Shown in pieces: positions 8,291-17,265 of a stretch of DNA of 52,405 nucleotides; position 1 is the first letter of the stretch, and every line of letters starts with the position of its first letter. A model generated the notes under the pieces. That model saw nothing but the letters and a program-made list of their open reading frames with translations, was not told the DNA's origin and did not search any database. Where the stretch lies: contig WQSR01000013.1 in the NCBI GenBank assembly GCA_009787785.1, positions 1 to 52,405 of the forward strand. The letters are read 5' to 3'. A program made the translations under genes and the position numbers. The DNA comes from Defluviitaleaceae bacterium (lineage in GTDB: Bacteria > Bacillota > Clostridia > Lachnospirales > WQUN01).

Positions 8291-8944
8291 ATGTCCATTT
8301 ACTTTAGCGATGAAGAATTTGCAAAGTTAAAAAATATGCTGTGTGTTTACGGTTGGGGTTTGGAAATGTTATTAACAAAGTTGAACATTATCCGGCGTGA
8401 CCTTTCTTTATTCCAAGATAAAAGCCCTATCGAACACATAAGAACCCGAATTAAAACGCCGGATAGCATTGCAAAAAAACTACATAATTTGAATTTTGAC
8501 TTAACCACTGATAACGCAAGAAATAAACTGTTCGATGTTGCCGGTGTACGAATTATTACACCATTTGCCAAGGATATTTATTTCTTGGCAGAGCTTTTGC
8601 GAACTGTACCCGACATGTATATTTTGAATGAAAAGGATTATGTCGGAAATCCAAAACCAAGCGGATACCGTAGCTATCACATTATCGCAGAAGTGCCCAT
8701 TTTCTATTCCGGCAAAACAGAAAATATGCCTGTAGAAATTCAAATTCGAACAGAAGCCATGAATTTTTGGGCAACTCTGGAGCATAAGGCTCGTTATAAA
8801 TATGCTGAACACATCCCAGACCATCTGAGTGATGAGTTAGTGATAATTTCAGAGAAAATTGACGAGTTAGACAGCCGAATGTACCTAATCCATGAAATCA
8901 TTTCGCTGATAAATCAGGATGTCCATGATTGTATAGCCGAATGA
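8291..8944 (+). CDS. Small alarmone synthetase ((p)ppGpp synthetase, RelQ/YjbM-like)
   Basis: 217 residues, a usual length for single-domain synthetases. It transfers pyrophosphate from ATP to GDP or GTP. Family motifs are present in order: R51-T-R-I-K55 in RTRIKTPDSIAKKL (ATP side), FDVAGVRI with D82, GNPKPSGYRSYH (G loop with the stacking Tyr), VEIQIRT with catalytic E149, and FWATLEHK. No hydrolase, TGS or ACT domain is present. A GGAGG site eight bases upstream supports the ATG. It sits in an accessory block beside stress-type signalling and efflux genes. Toxic relatives (toxSAS) exist, but no full-length antitoxin gene is visible next to it. Confidence 0.92.
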   Translation: MSIYFSDEEFAKLKNMLCVYGWGLEMLLTKLNIIRRDLSLFQDKSPIEHIRTRIKTPDSIAKKLHNLNFDLTTDNARNKLFDVAGVRIITPFAKDIYFLAELLRTVPDMYILNEKDYVGNPKPSGYRSYHIIAEVPIFYSGKTENMPVEIQIRTEAMNFWATLEHKARYKYAEHIPDHLSDELVIISEKIDELDSRMYLIHEIISLINQDVHDCIAE

Positions 8945-8948
8945 AACG
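8931..8948 (+). repeat. Right copy of 18-bp direct repeat GTATAGCCGAATGAAACG
   Basis: Overlaps the last codons of the alarmone synthetase gene. It matches the copy at 2912-2929 except for one base. A shortened inverted copy (ATTCGGCTATAG) is at 9077-9088. Confidence 0.5.
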
Positions 8949-8951
8949 CAA

Positions 8952-8987
8952 AAGCCCACTATCAACTAAGGTTGAATTAGTGGGCTT
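8952..8987. terminator. Bidirectional hairpin terminator between convergent genes
   Basis: AAGCCCACTA (8952-8961) pairs with TAGTGGGCTT (8978-8987), and inside it TCAAC (8962-8966) pairs with GTTGA (8971-8975) around TAAG. On the minus strand a TTTT run follows the stem. It serves the alarmone synthetase gene from one side and the short fragment gene from the other. Confidence 0.75.
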
Positions 8988-9054
8988 GCCTGGTGGCAAT
9001 CCAAACGCAAGCGTCATTATCCCAAATAAAATCAATTTTGTATGTGTTTAACAT
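8977..9054 (-). pseudogene. Truncated DUF1902/HicB-like N-terminal fragment (25 codons)
   Basis: A perfect AGGAGG (9060-9065) stands five bases before an ATG at 9054. The reading is MLNTYKIDFIWDNDACVWIA followed by TRQAH and TAA. The first 20 residues match the start of DUF1902/HicB-like proteins, which begin with a beta strand and W-D-x-E-A-x-V-W-x-A. The rest of the domain is missing: the last codons run into the hairpin. It looks like the front of a small antitoxin-like gene cut off by a rearrangement. The peptide may still be made. Confidence 0.5.
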
Positions 9055-9099
9055 AAGAACCTCCTGAAATATTTATATTCGGCTATAGCAAGCTAAGTT

Positions 9100-9131
9100 A
9101 AAGGCTTCCCGGAAAACCCAGGAAGCCTTTG
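9100..9131 (-). terminator. Hairpin terminator after tRNA-Thr
   Basis: AAAGGCTTCC (9100-9109) pairs perfectly with GGAAGCCTTT (9122-9131). It lies just beyond the 3' end of the minus-strand tRNA gene, so it probably ends the zinc-ribbon/tRNA transcript. The T-run after it is weak. Confidence 0.65.
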
Positions 9132-9140
9132 TTTGCAATA

Positions 9141-9212
9141 GCCGACTGTCGGACTCGAACCGATAACCTGCTGATTACAAGTCAGCTGCTCTACCAATTG
9201 AGCTAAGTCGGC
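9141..9212 (-). tRNA. tRNA-Thr, anticodon TGT
   Basis: On the minus strand the acceptor arms GCCGACT and AGTCGGC pair. The D arm GCTC/GAGC, anticodon stem GCTGA/TCAGC with TGT in the loop followed by AA, and the TTCGAGT T loop are all present. No CCA is encoded. It follows the small zinc-ribbon gene by 19 bases and probably shares its promoter. The A+T-rich accessory block ends beside its 3' end, a common place for integration, but I found no copy of the tRNA 3' end on the far side. Ends are accurate to about one base. Confidence 0.93.
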
Positions 9213-9231
9213 GTGTGGGTGCGGGGTTGGT

Positions 9232-9381
9232 TTACGCGCCGCACTGTTTGCACACTTTTAAGGGTTTACCGTCGTCGGATTTCTCCCATAGGATTTTTAC
9301 GCCGGTACGGTTGCAGAGGGGGCAGGTGCCGCGCCAGTCCTTGTTGAGTTTGGCCAGCTTGCCGCGCTTGGGTTTTGGCAT
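9232..9381 (-). CDS. Small zinc-ribbon protein, 49 residues
   Basis: The start is strongly basic (MPKPKRGKLAKLNKDWRG) and is followed by CPLC and CKQC knuckles, four cysteines that would bind one zinc ion. An AAGGAG site precedes the ATG at 9381, and a consensus promoter lies 40-70 bases upstream. It looks like a nucleic-acid or ribosome-associated zinc-ribbon microprotein. No exact family is recognised, so the role is open. It is probably cotranscribed with tRNA-Thr. Confidence 0.8.
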   Translation of the reverse strand: MPKPKRGKLAKLNKDWRGTCPLCNRTGVKILWEKSDDGKPLKVCKQCGA

Positions 9382-9419
9382 GGGTGTGCTCCTTATCGAA
9401 ATAGATTTTCAACCCGCGC

Positions 9420-9448
9420 ATTATACGGGCTGGCGGGGCTTGTGTCAA
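9420..9448 (-). promoter_or_regulatory. Consensus SigA promoter (TTGACA-17-TATAAT)
   Basis: On the minus strand TTGACA (9448-9443) is followed by exactly 17 bases and TATAAT (9425-9420). Both hexamers match the consensus fully. The -35 directly abuts the glyS stop codon. The expected start of transcription is near 9413, about 30 bases before the zinc-ribbon ATG. It should give strong constitutive expression of that gene and tRNA-Thr. Confidence 0.88.
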
Positions 9449-9449
9449 A

Positions 9450-10850
9450 TTAATACACCAATTTCTGTGCAAGATATTCTTCAAGGGACGCGATGGCAAT
9501 GCGTTCTTGTTTCATGCTGTCGCGCTCGCGGATGGTTACGGCGTGGTCGGTTTCGGATTCGAAGTCGTAGGTCAGGCAGAAGGGGGTGCCGATTTCGTCC
9601 TGGCGGCGGTAGCGTTTGCCGATGGAGCCGGTGTCGTCGTAGTCGCAGTGGAAATGCTTCGAAAGGGCGTGGTAGATGGGCAGGGCGTTTTCACTCAGCT
9701 TCTTGGAGAGGGGGAGGATGGCGGCCTTTACCGGGGCCAGAACCGGGTGGAAGCGCAACACCGTGCGGACATCGGGCTTTTCCGGGGTGCCCAGATTTTC
9801 CTCATCGTAGGCTTCGCACAGGGCCATAAGGGTGGTTCGGGTGGCACCCAAAGAGGGCTCGATGCAGTAGGGGATGAAATGGGTATTTTTCTCCGCGTCG
9901 AAGAGGGTCATGTCCTCGCCGGAATGTTCCATGTGCTGTTTCAGGTCAAAATCCGTGCGATTGGCGATGCCCCAGAGCTCGCCCCAGCCAAAGGGGAATT
10001 TGTACTCGATGTCCGTGGTGGCTTTCGAGTAGTGGGAAAGCTCCTCGGTGCTGTGGTCGCGGATGCGCAGATTTTCTTCACAGATGCCGATGCCCTTGAG
10101 CCAGTCGATGCAAAATTGCCGCCAATAGGTGAACCAATGCTCGTCCGTGCCGGGCTCGCAGAAAAATTCCAGCTCCATTTGCTCAAATTCCAAGGTGCGG
10201 AAGGTGAATTTTCCGGGGGTAATCTCGTTGCGGAAGGCGTGGCCGATTTGCCCGATGCCGAAGGGGAGCTTGCGGCGGGTGGTGCGGGCCACGTTTTTGA
10301 AATTGACGAAGATGCCCTGGGCCGTTTCCGGCCGGAGATAGACGGTGGTCTGTTTGTCCTCGGTCACGCCGGTGAAGGTCTTGAACATCATGTTAAACTG
10401 GCGAATCTTGGTGAAATCCCGCTTGCCGCAGGAAGGGCAGGGGATTTTTTTCTCCTCGATATAATCGCCCATGCGGTCGTTGGACCAGCCGTCGGGGGTT
10501 TCGGCCAGCCCGTTCTCCAGGCAAAAGTCTTCAATAACTTTATCTGCGCGGAAGCGTTCTTTACAGGCGCGGCAGTCCATCAGCGGGTCGTTGAAGCCGC
10601 CCACATGCCCCGACGCTTCCCACACCAAGGGGTTCATCATCAGGGCGCAATCCACCCCCACATTGTAGGGGCTCTCCTGGATAAACTTCTTCCACCAGGC
10701 GCGCTTCACGTTATTTTTCAGCTCCACGCCCAGGGGGCCATAATCCCAGGTATTGGCAAATCCACCATATATCTCACTGCCCGGGAAGACAAAGCCCCGG
10801 CTCTTGGACAAGGCGACAATTTTCTCTAAGGTTTTTTCCGATGCTTGCAT
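9450..10850 (-). CDS. glyS: Glycyl-tRNA synthetase, single-chain (alpha2) type
   Basis: 466 residues, the normal length of the homodimeric class II enzyme. It charges tRNA-Gly with glycine in the cytoplasm. Visible landmarks are the N-terminal [14 protein letters not shown], motif 2 region ([16 protein letters not shown]), motif 3 ([11 protein letters not shown]), and a C-terminal anticodon-binding domain starting near residue 370 ([10 protein letters not shown]). Four cysteines (CRACKERF and CPSCGKRDF) could bind zinc in the insertion. The ATG at 10850 has an AAGGGA site. It lies 61 bases after an MFS gene and may end the ppx-ppk transcript. Confidence 0.97.
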   Translation of the reverse strand: MQASEKTLEKIVALSKSRGFVFPGSEIYGGFANTWDYGPLGVELKNNVKRAWWKKFIQESPYNVGVDCALMMNPLVWEASGHVGGFNDPLMDCRACKERFRADKVIEDFCLENGLAETPDGWSNDRMGDYIEEKKIPCPSCGKRDFTKIRQFNMMFKTFTGVTEDKQTTVYLRPETAQGIFVNFKNVARTTRRKLPFGIGQIGHAFRNEITPGKFTFRTLEFEQMELEFFCEPGTDEHWFTYWRQFCIDWLKGIGICEENLRIRDHSTEELSHYSKATTDIEYKFPFGWGELWGIANRTDFDLKQHMEHSGEDMTLFDAEKNTHFIPYCIEPSLGATRTTLMALCEAYDEENLGTPEKPDVRTVLRFHPVLAPVKAAILPLSKKLSENALPIYHALSKHFHCDYDDTGSIGKRYRRQDEIGTPFCLTYDFESETDHAVTIRERDSMKQERIAIASLEEYLAQKLVY

Positions 10851-10911
10851 AATACATTCCCTTCCAAAATAAAATCCCCTTGCGCGAATATATATCCAGC
10901 GGAAGGAGATG

Positions 10912-12132
10912 TCAAGAAAAGTCCGGTTTCTCCCGTTTGGGCAAGTTTAATGCCACCAGTACATTCCCGAGGGAAAGCACCGCCGCGATGAAGAAAACGT
11001 ACTGGGGCCCCCAGGCCGCCCAGGCCAGGCCGCCCAGTAGCGCGCCCACAATGGAGATAACGTGGTCGATGCTCATTCCCGTGGAGAGGGTGGGGGAAAT
11101 CTCCGAGGGGTCGATGGCGATGGTGCGCAGGTAGAGGGTGCGTATCATGCCCAGCTGCATGGTCATCCGGTCTATGATGAAAAGGATGTAGACCAAAATT
11201 ACGGGAATCCCCACCATGGCAAAACGCCCGGAATCCAGCCCGCCGCTCATCACCCCGAAGAGTATGTATATGAAAATGAAGGAGAAGCCCTCCACGTACA
11301 TCATGGCCTTTACCCCCAGGCGGTCCGTCATCCGTCCGGCGAAGGGGATGAAAAAGATGCCCAGAAAGGAGCCAATCATCCCCAGAATGGCCAAGGTATC
11401 GGCCTGGCGCAGGAGAATATCTATCAGCACCCAGGGCCCAAAAACACCGGCGATTTGCTTATGTGCCCCGTGGAGGGAGGCGAGTATGTAGTAGAATTTA
11501 TATTCCCTGCGGAAGAGGAAGCGACCCTTTCCGGTGTTAATGCGGGGGTCGCCGATGAGCCTTCGGATGATGAGCAACAGCACGATAACGCCCAAAACAA
11601 ACACACAGGCGATGAGAAAGGGGAAGCGAATCCCGCCTTCGAAGTGGAAAACCCCGGTGCGAAACCCGATGAAGACAATCAGCCCCACCAGGAACGCCGT
11701 GCCCGTGCGCACGGCGTTGACCAGGCCGAATTTGCGCCCCGTGTTTTCCGTGCCGATGATGTTGAGTGCGATGGAGTCCTTCAGGGGCATGTAGAGATGC
11801 ATCCCCATGGAATTGATAAAGAGGAAAATGAGCATGATGCCGAAGGGCGGGGTAAAGACGCCCAGCAAAAGCAAGCCCACAATGGTTAAAATCTGGGCTA
11901 CGATGGCCAGTTTGACCTCCCCCAGGAAGGCAAGCAGGGAAATGACGATAACCGCGATGAGGCCGGGGATTTCACGCGGGAACTCGATGAAGCCGCGTTG
12001 CGCCGGGGTTACGTGGTAGACCTCGAAATAAAAATTGCTGTACAGGCCCTCGGACAAGCCCGCCGCCAGCGCGGTCAGTGCGGTAGCGGCGAGGAAAACC
12101 CCGAAGGCCCGCTTTTTGTTTTGGTCGGTCAT
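10912..12132 (-). CDS. MFS transporter, substrate unknown
   Basis: 406 residues with about twelve hydrophobic helices and a cytoplasmic loop near 190-220. The loop between helices 8 and 9 holds the MFS-type motif [12 protein letters not shown]. The N-terminus is short and charged. The start is four bases after the ppk stop, with GGAAGGGG as ribosome-binding site, so it belongs to the polyphosphate operon. It shares family and style with the MFS gene at 22590. A phosphate or organophosphate substrate would fit the neighbours, but nothing in the sequence proves this. Confidence 0.82.
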   Translation of the reverse strand: MTDQNKKRAFGVFLAATALTALAAGLSEGLYSNFYFEVYHVTPAQRGFIEFPREIPGLIAVIVISLLAFLGEVKLAIVAQILTIVGLLLLGVFTPPFGIMLIFLFINSMGMHLYMPLKDSIALNIIGTENTGRKFGLVNAVRTGTAFLVGLIVFIGFRTGVFHFEGGIRFPFLIACVFVLGVIVLLLIIRRLIGDPRINTGKGRFLFRREYKFYYILASLHGAHKQIAGVFGPWVLIDILLRQADTLAILGMIGSFLGIFFIPFAGRMTDRLGVKAMMYVEGFSFIFIYILFGVMSGGLDSGRFAMVGIPVILVYILFIIDRMTMQLGMIRTLYLRTIAIDPSEISPTLSTGMSIDHVISIVGALLGGLAWAAWGPQYVFFIAAVLSLGNVLVALNLPKREKPDFS

Positions 12133-12135
12133 CGT

Positions 12136-14250
12136 TTATGCCCCTTCCGTGGCGGCTTTGTGTTGTTCGGATGTGCGGCGGTGGTGCTCCAGTTGGGATT
12201 GCACCGCGCCGTGGCCACGGCGGCTGGGCTTTTTATAGGTGCCGTCGGGCTGTTGCACCCGGCGTTTTACGTTGTCGGCCAAGGACAATTCCAGCTGTGC
12301 CATCAGCTCGTTTTGCAACAGCGGGTCCTCTATGGGGAAAAGTACCTCCACCCGGCGGTCCAGATTTCGCGGCATCCAGTCCGCGCTGGAGAGGAACACC
12401 CGGCGGCGGGAAGCCGCGCCGAAAATATACAGGCGGTTATGCTCCAGGTACCGGTCCACCACGCTGGAAACGGTGATGTTCTCGCTCAGGCCGGGCACCC
12501 CGGATTGCAAGCAACAAATGCCGCGCACCAGCAGACGGATTTTCACCCCGGCTTGGCTGGCGCGGTACAGGGCCTGTATCATCTCGATGTCCGAGAGGGC
12601 GTTCATCTTGGCGGCAATTTCTGCGGGGTTGCCCGCCTGGGCCTGGGCGATTTCCTCCTCGATAAGCCGGAGCAGTTCCGGGCGCAAAGTAGCCGGAGCC
12701 ACGGTGAATTTCTGCCATTCCATGGTCTTCGAATATCCGGTGAGGACGTTGAACAGCACGGAAGCGTCCTGGCCGAAGGTTTCGCGGCAGGTGAAAAAGC
12801 CCGTGTCGGTGTAGAGCTTTGCCGTGGATTCGTTGTAATTTCCGGTGCTCAGGTGCATGTAGCGGCGGATGCCGTCGTCCTCCCGGCGCACCACCAGACA
12901 GCATTTGCAATGGGTCTTCAGGCCGATGAGCCCGTATACCACATGTACCCCCGACCGCTCCAATAGCCGGGCCCAGTTGATATTGTTTTCCTCGTCGAAG
13001 CGGGCCTTGAGCTCCAACAGCACCGTCACCTGCTTGCCGCTTTCTGCGGCTTTTATCAGCGCGGCAATAATAGGTGACTGGCCGCTGACCCGGTACAGCG
13101 TTTGCTTTATAGCCAAAACCCGCTCGTCTGCGGCGGCCTCCTGCACAAAGCGCACCACGCAGTCGAAGGACATATAGGGATGATGCACCAGCACATCCCG
13201 CTCGCGGATGACGTCGAACATGCTCCGCTCACTGATAAAATCCGGCGCGGGCTTGGGCAGTATGGGCTTGTGGCGCAGGCGGCCAAATTCCGGGTCGAGG
13301 GCGAAGTTCATCCAGGCGGTTAAATCCAGCGGGCCGCTTAACTCATAGATTTTCTCCGGGGTTAGCCCCAGTGCCTTGTTCAACAGGGCCTTGGCGGCGG
13401 AGCTGAGCCCCTTTTTGGCGTTTACGATTTCCACCCGCATGGGGTCGCCCCAGCGGCGGTCCCGTATGGAGCGGGCCAATTCCACCAGCAAATCGTCGGT
13501 TTCCTCTTCGTCGATGGTCAAATCCGAACTGCGGGTCACGCGGAACAACGCCGTGCGCTTCACCTCATAACCCATAAACAGCCGCTCGATGTGGGCCAAT
13601 ATAATTTCCTCCAGCATGATATACCGGTGGAAGCCCGGCAGGGCAAAGACCCGGGGCACCACCGTGGGTACCTGCATCACGGCATAACGGGGCCCCCCGC
13701 CCCGTTCCTCGATGATGCGCCAGCGTCCATCCTCCTCGTCCCATTCCACGGTACGCACAGGCAGATTGTCGCTGTCCGTCACCAGCTCGATGAATAGATT
13801 CACCGTCCGGTTGTTCAAAGTGGGGAAGGGGCGGCTCTGGTCGATGGCCATGGGGGTGAGAATTTGATACAACACCTCGTGGAAATACGCGTCCACGTAG
13901 GCGCGTAGTTTATCGTCCAGTTGCTGGTAGGTCAGCAGGGTGATGCCCTCTTTTTCCATGGCGGGGAGGATGCTACGGGTGAAGCAGTTGTATTGCTTGG
14001 CCACCATGGCCTTCACCTGTGCCGTGATGGTGGTAATTTGTGCAGCAGGGCTCAGCCCGGTTGCGTCGGGGCGTTCGCCGTGCCAAATGGGCGGCACCCG
14101 CACCATGAAGAACTCATCCAGATTGGACGCGCTGATGGCAAGGAACTTTAGCCGCTCCATGAGGGGGTTTGTCGTATCCTGTGCTTCCTCCAGCACACGC
14201 TCGTTAAACTCCAGCCAGCTCTGTTCGCGATTGATAAAAATACTCTCCAT
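12136..14250 (-). CDS. ppk: Polyphosphate kinase 1
   Basis: 704 residues. It makes polyphosphate from ATP reversibly. N-terminal domain: INREQSWLEFNERVLEEA and SNLDEFFMVRV, both hallmark segments. Middle: LLELKARFDEENNINWARLL and LKTHCKCCLVVRRE, which holds the phospho-acceptor His. C-terminal: SSADWMPRNLDRRVEVLFPI. The real start is the ATG at 14250; the open frame upstream of it lies in ppx. Its A is shared with the ppx stop (TAATG), so the two enzymes are translationally coupled. A short basic C-tail follows the catalytic core. Confidence 0.97.
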   Translation of the reverse strand: MESIFINREQSWLEFNERVLEEAQDTTNPLMERLKFLAISASNLDEFFMVRVPPIWHGERPDATGLSPAAQITTITAQVKAMVAKQYNCFTRSILPAMEKEGITLLTYQQLDDKLRAYVDAYFHEVLYQILTPMAIDQSRPFPTLNNRTVNLFIELVTDSDNLPVRTVEWDEEDGRWRIIEERGGGPRYAVMQVPTVVPRVFALPGFHRYIMLEEIILAHIERLFMGYEVKRTALFRVTRSSDLTIDEEETDDLLVELARSIRDRRWGDPMRVEIVNAKKGLSSAAKALLNKALGLTPEKIYELSGPLDLTAWMNFALDPEFGRLRHKPILPKPAPDFISERSMFDVIRERDVLVHHPYMSFDCVVRFVQEAAADERVLAIKQTLYRVSGQSPIIAALIKAAESGKQVTVLLELKARFDEENNINWARLLERSGVHVVYGLIGLKTHCKCCLVVRREDDGIRRYMHLSTGNYNESTAKLYTDTGFFTCRETFGQDASVLFNVLTGYSKTMEWQKFTVAPATLRPELLRLIEEEIAQAQAGNPAEIAAKMNALSDIEMIQALYRASQAGVKIRLLVRGICCLQSGVPGLSENITVSSVVDRYLEHNRLYIFGAASRRRVFLSSADWMPRNLDRRVEVLFPIEDPLLQNELMAQLELSLADNVKRRVQQPDGTYKKPSRRGHGAVQSQLEHHRRTSEQHKAATEGA

Positions 14251-15815
14251 TATACCTTCCTCACCCTCAGTTGCGCCTTCAAGCCAAATACCTCCGCGAA
14301 GAATTGCCCCTTCTCCGCGAAGGCCCATTGCTCTAGTGCCGCGTTGGTTTGCGTGCTTACCGTGATGGTCAACGCGCCGTCGGTCAGCCTTGTATCTATT
14401 TCAGAAAATTTCTGCGTATAGCTACGGTCCAGGGCGTCGGCCAGCTTCAGCAATGCCACCAGCTTCGACACCCGCACCTTTTCCTCCCGCTCCAGCACCG
14501 CGTAACAGGCGTCGCCCTCCCACGGCGCGAGCCAGGAGTGGTACCGGCATATCAACGCCACGATTTCCGTTTCCTTGGCTCCCAGCCCCACGATATCCGA
14601 CGCCCGCACGATGTCATAGGAATGCAGATGATGGTCACGGATATTCACAAACTCTCCGGTCTCGTGCAAAATGGCGGCGACATTGAGCAACAATTTGTCC
14701 CGCGTGCCCAGCCCGTGGAGCTTTTTCAGCTTATCGAAAATGGCCAAAGCAAAATCCCGCACCTGCTTCCCGTGGGCCATATTGCACCGGTACCGCTCCG
14801 CCAGCAGACGCACAGAAATCTCGGTACTGCGCGCCAACCGTTTGTCCATAGCCGCGAACCGCTTGGGGTGAAGCATGTCAAACAGCACCGCGTCGCAAGG
14901 AAGCATCCGCGAAGCACTCAGGGTCTGCGCCTGGGTCAGGGCAAGCAAATTCTGATAAATGCACACCGCGGGCAACAGCGCGTCCGCCTTCTCGATGGGT
15001 AAATTAAACTCGGCGGCGATGCGCTCCGGGGTCTTGCGCTTGATTTTCTCCCCCAGCTCCAGCAAGCACGCCCTGGGCAAGGCGAAAAGGGGCGCGTCGG
15101 CGGCGTCCACCCCCGTCAGCCGTGCAATCAAATCAATCTCCTGCCCGCTCACAATAAAATGGGCAATCCCCTGGGGGATGGCCGCCGCCAAATGCTGGGT
15201 AAAGCTCATGAGATACTCTTCCAGCAAGCGGTGAAATTCCCGGGTATACTCCTGCAACTGCCCGAACAATTCCCCCATGCGCAAGCTCCCCACGGGGATG
15301 TTCCAGGTCTGGGGCACCCGCCCGTTTTCCAGCAAATTGACACCGATATTCCCCGTCCCGATATAGACCATCAGGGCACTTTGCTTCAGGCTGTCCTCGG
15401 CATAATGGCTCAACAGCTTATATATCAGCCGCTTCTCGTCCAAATCATCCATCAAATCCACGTTCACGCCGGTTTTAATCTTTATCTGGTCCAAAATATA
15501 ATCAATATTCATGGCCTCCCGCGCCTCGGCATTGGCCACCGTCCGCACATGCCTCACCCCATAACCCTTCGCCGCCAGCAGAAAATTCTTAATCACCTCA
15601 CAGGCCCTATCCACCTTGTCGAAGCGCATTTTCCCCGCGTGGAAGGTATCCCGCCCCAGGCTAAGGGGATAACGCAAGCTCTCCAGATACCGCACCCCCT
15701 CCCGCTCGCTTTCGGGATGGGTCCGCGCCTGGGCAATATGCAAGCGCAGTTCGCTGGAATCAATGTCAATAACAGCGGCAATAGGGGGCTTCTTGGGGTT
15801 CATTTTACCGGGCAT
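14250..15815 (-). CDS. ppx: Exopolyphosphatase (Ppx/GppA family) with HD domain
   Basis: 521 residues. It removes terminal phosphate from polyphosphate, or from pppGpp in GppA relatives. The actin-like fold begins with AAVIDIDSSELRLHIAQ, where family members have AxIDxGSNSxRL, and a second phosphate loop is seen in VYIGTGNIGVNLLENG. The C-terminal half is an HD-type domain (LNVAAILHETGEFVNIRDHHLHS, then ICRYH). Several canonical glycines of the first loop are changed (DIDSSE rather than DxGSNS), which may alter activity. It is the first gene of the ppx-ppk-MFS run. Confidence 0.9.
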   Translation of the reverse strand: MPGKMNPKKPPIAAVIDIDSSELRLHIAQARTHPESEREGVRYLESLRYPLSLGRDTFHAGKMRFDKVDRACEVIKNFLLAAKGYGVRHVRTVANAEAREAMNIDYILDQIKIKTGVNVDLMDDLDEKRLIYKLLSHYAEDSLKQSALMVYIGTGNIGVNLLENGRVPQTWNIPVGSLRMGELFGQLQEYTREFHRLLEEYLMSFTQHLAAAIPQGIAHFIVSGQEIDLIARLTGVDAADAPLFALPRACLLELGEKIKRKTPERIAAEFNLPIEKADALLPAVCIYQNLLALTQAQTLSASRMLPCDAVLFDMLHPKRFAAMDKRLARSTEISVRLLAERYRCNMAHGKQVRDFALAIFDKLKKLHGLGTRDKLLLNVAAILHETGEFVNIRDHHLHSYDIVRASDIVGLGAKETEIVALICRYHSWLAPWEGDACYAVLEREEKVRVSKLVALLKLADALDRSYTQKFSEIDTRLTDGALTITVSTQTNAALEQWAFAEKGQFFAEVFGLKAQLRVRKV

Positions 15816-15895
15816 GGTATCACCTTGGGGGATTGGATATAATTAATGAACATTATATTACTATACCACAATATACACGTAGCGGGGAAAAAGAT

Positions 15896-15917
15896 AAAAG
15901 CCGCGAACGCGGCTTTT
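15896..15917. terminator. Palindromic terminator between clpX and ppx
   Basis: AAAAGCCGCG and CGCGGCTTTT are perfect complements around AA, with T-runs on both strands. It lies 50 bases beyond the clpX stop. The rest of 15816-15966 carries the A+T-rich leader of ppx, with TATAAT-like hexamers but no clear -35. Confidence 0.85.
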
Positions 15918-15966
15918 GGGCAGTCAAGCATTTATTTTACAAAAAATTATGGTGTGTGGGGGTTTC

Positions 15967-17265
15967 CTACCCCGCTACAGTCCTCCGGGGGGGTCTTCTG
16001 CGGGCTTTACGGTAAATGGGCTGGCGGTTCTCGTTGAGCACCAAAGTGGGGGGCGAGTTGGACTCCACCGTTTCCCGGGTAACGATGCACCGTTCCACCA
16101 GATTGTTGGAGGGCACATCATACATAATGTCGGTAAGCACGCCCTCTACGATGGCACGTAGGCCCCGTGCCCCGGTTTCGCGCTCCAAGGCCTTCTTCGC
16201 GATGGCGCGCAGGGCATCCTCCTCAAATTCCAGGCGCACGTTATCCAGCTCCAGCAGGTATTCGTATTGCTTGGTCAGGGCGTTCTTGGGCTCACTCAAG
16301 ATGGAGACCAGCGCGTCCTCGTCCAGATTATTTAGGGTGACAACCACGGGCACGCGGCCAATCAGCTCGGGAATCAAGCCATAGCGGTGCAAATCCCGGG
16401 GCTGGACGTGTTGCATCATGTCCTCGGAAAGCTTTTCGGCCTTGGTCTTTACCTCCGAGCCGAAGCCGATGACTTTTTTGTTCATTCGTTGCTCGATGAT
16501 GCGCTCCAGGCCGCTGAACGCGCCGCCGCAGATAAATAGTATGTTCGTTGTGTCGATTTGTATGAAATCCTGATGGGGATGCTTACGCCCGCCTTGGGGC
16601 GGCACGGAGGCGATGGTGCCCTCCAGAATTTTAAGCAAAGCCTGTTGCACGCCCTCGCCGCTCACATCCCGGGTAATGGAGGGATTGTCCGACCGGCGGG
16701 ATATCTTGTCCAATTCATCAATATAAATAATCCCCTGCTGGGCGCGCTCGATGTCATAGTCCGCCGCCTGAATCAGCTTGAGCAGAATATTTTCCACGTC
16801 CTCGCCCACGTATCCGGCCTCGGTAAGGCTGGTGGCGTCGGCAATGGCGATGGGTACCTGCAAAAAACGTGCCAGCGTCTGGGCCAGGTAGGTCTTTCCC
16901 ACCCCCGTGGGGCCGATGATGAGCACATTGCTTTTTTGCACCTCCACGTCCGCGCCGCCCATTTGCTCGGTGGCAATGCGCTTATAATGGTTGTACACCG
17001 CCACACTTAGTGCCACCTTGGCGCGGTCCTGGCCGATGACGTACTCATCCAGAAATGCTTTGATTTCCTTGGGCTTGGGCAGGGCGTAGGTTTCGCTCAA
17101 ATTGGGGGCGTCCCCGATTTTTTCGTCCAATGTCGCCACGCACAGCTCCACGCACTCGTCGCAAATCCACACGCTGGGGCCGGCGATAATCAGCCCCGCT
17201 TCATCCGGGTTCTTGCCGCAGAAGGAGCATCGCCCCCGCTCCCGCTCGTCATACCTACTGGGCAT
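15967..17265 (-). CDS. clpX: ATP-dependent Clp protease ATPase subunit ClpX
   Basis: 432 residues. It unfolds tagged proteins and feeds them to ClpP. The N-terminal zinc-binding domain has CSFCGK and CDECVELC. The AAA+ module shows Walker A ([12 protein letters not shown]), pore loop [11 protein letters not shown], Walker B ([10 protein letters not shown]) and sensor/RFG-type sequence [11 protein letters not shown]. The C-terminal tail is basic ([13 protein letters not shown]). The start overlaps the clpP stop by 11 bases, so translation is coupled. Gene order tig-clpP-clpX is the standard bacterial arrangement. Confidence 0.98.
   Translation of the reverse strand: MPSRYDERERGRCSFCGKNPDEAGLIIAGPSVWICDECVELCVATLDEKIGDAPNLSETYALPKPKEIKAFLDEYVIGQDRAKVALSVAVYNHYKRIATEQMGGADVEVQKSNVLIIGPTGVGKTYLAQTLARFLQVPIAIADATSLTEAGYVGEDVENILLKLIQAADYDIERAQQGIIYIDELDKISRRSDNPSITRDVSGEGVQQALLKILEGTIASVPPQGGRKHPHQDFIQIDTTNILFICGGAFSGLERIIEQRMNKKVIGFGSEVKTKAEKLSEDMMQHVQPRDLHRYGLIPELIGRVPVVVTLNNLDEDALVSILSEPKNALTKQYEYLLELDNVRLEFEEDALRAIAKKALERETGARGLRAIVEGVLTDIMYDVPSNNLVERCIVTRETVESNSPPTLVLNENRQPIYRKARRRPPRRTVAG

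Noticed and set aside
9507..10829. 440-codon open frame on the plus strand
   Set aside because: It is antisense to glyS, whose motifs and length are certain. The frame stays open because of G+C-rich codon bias.
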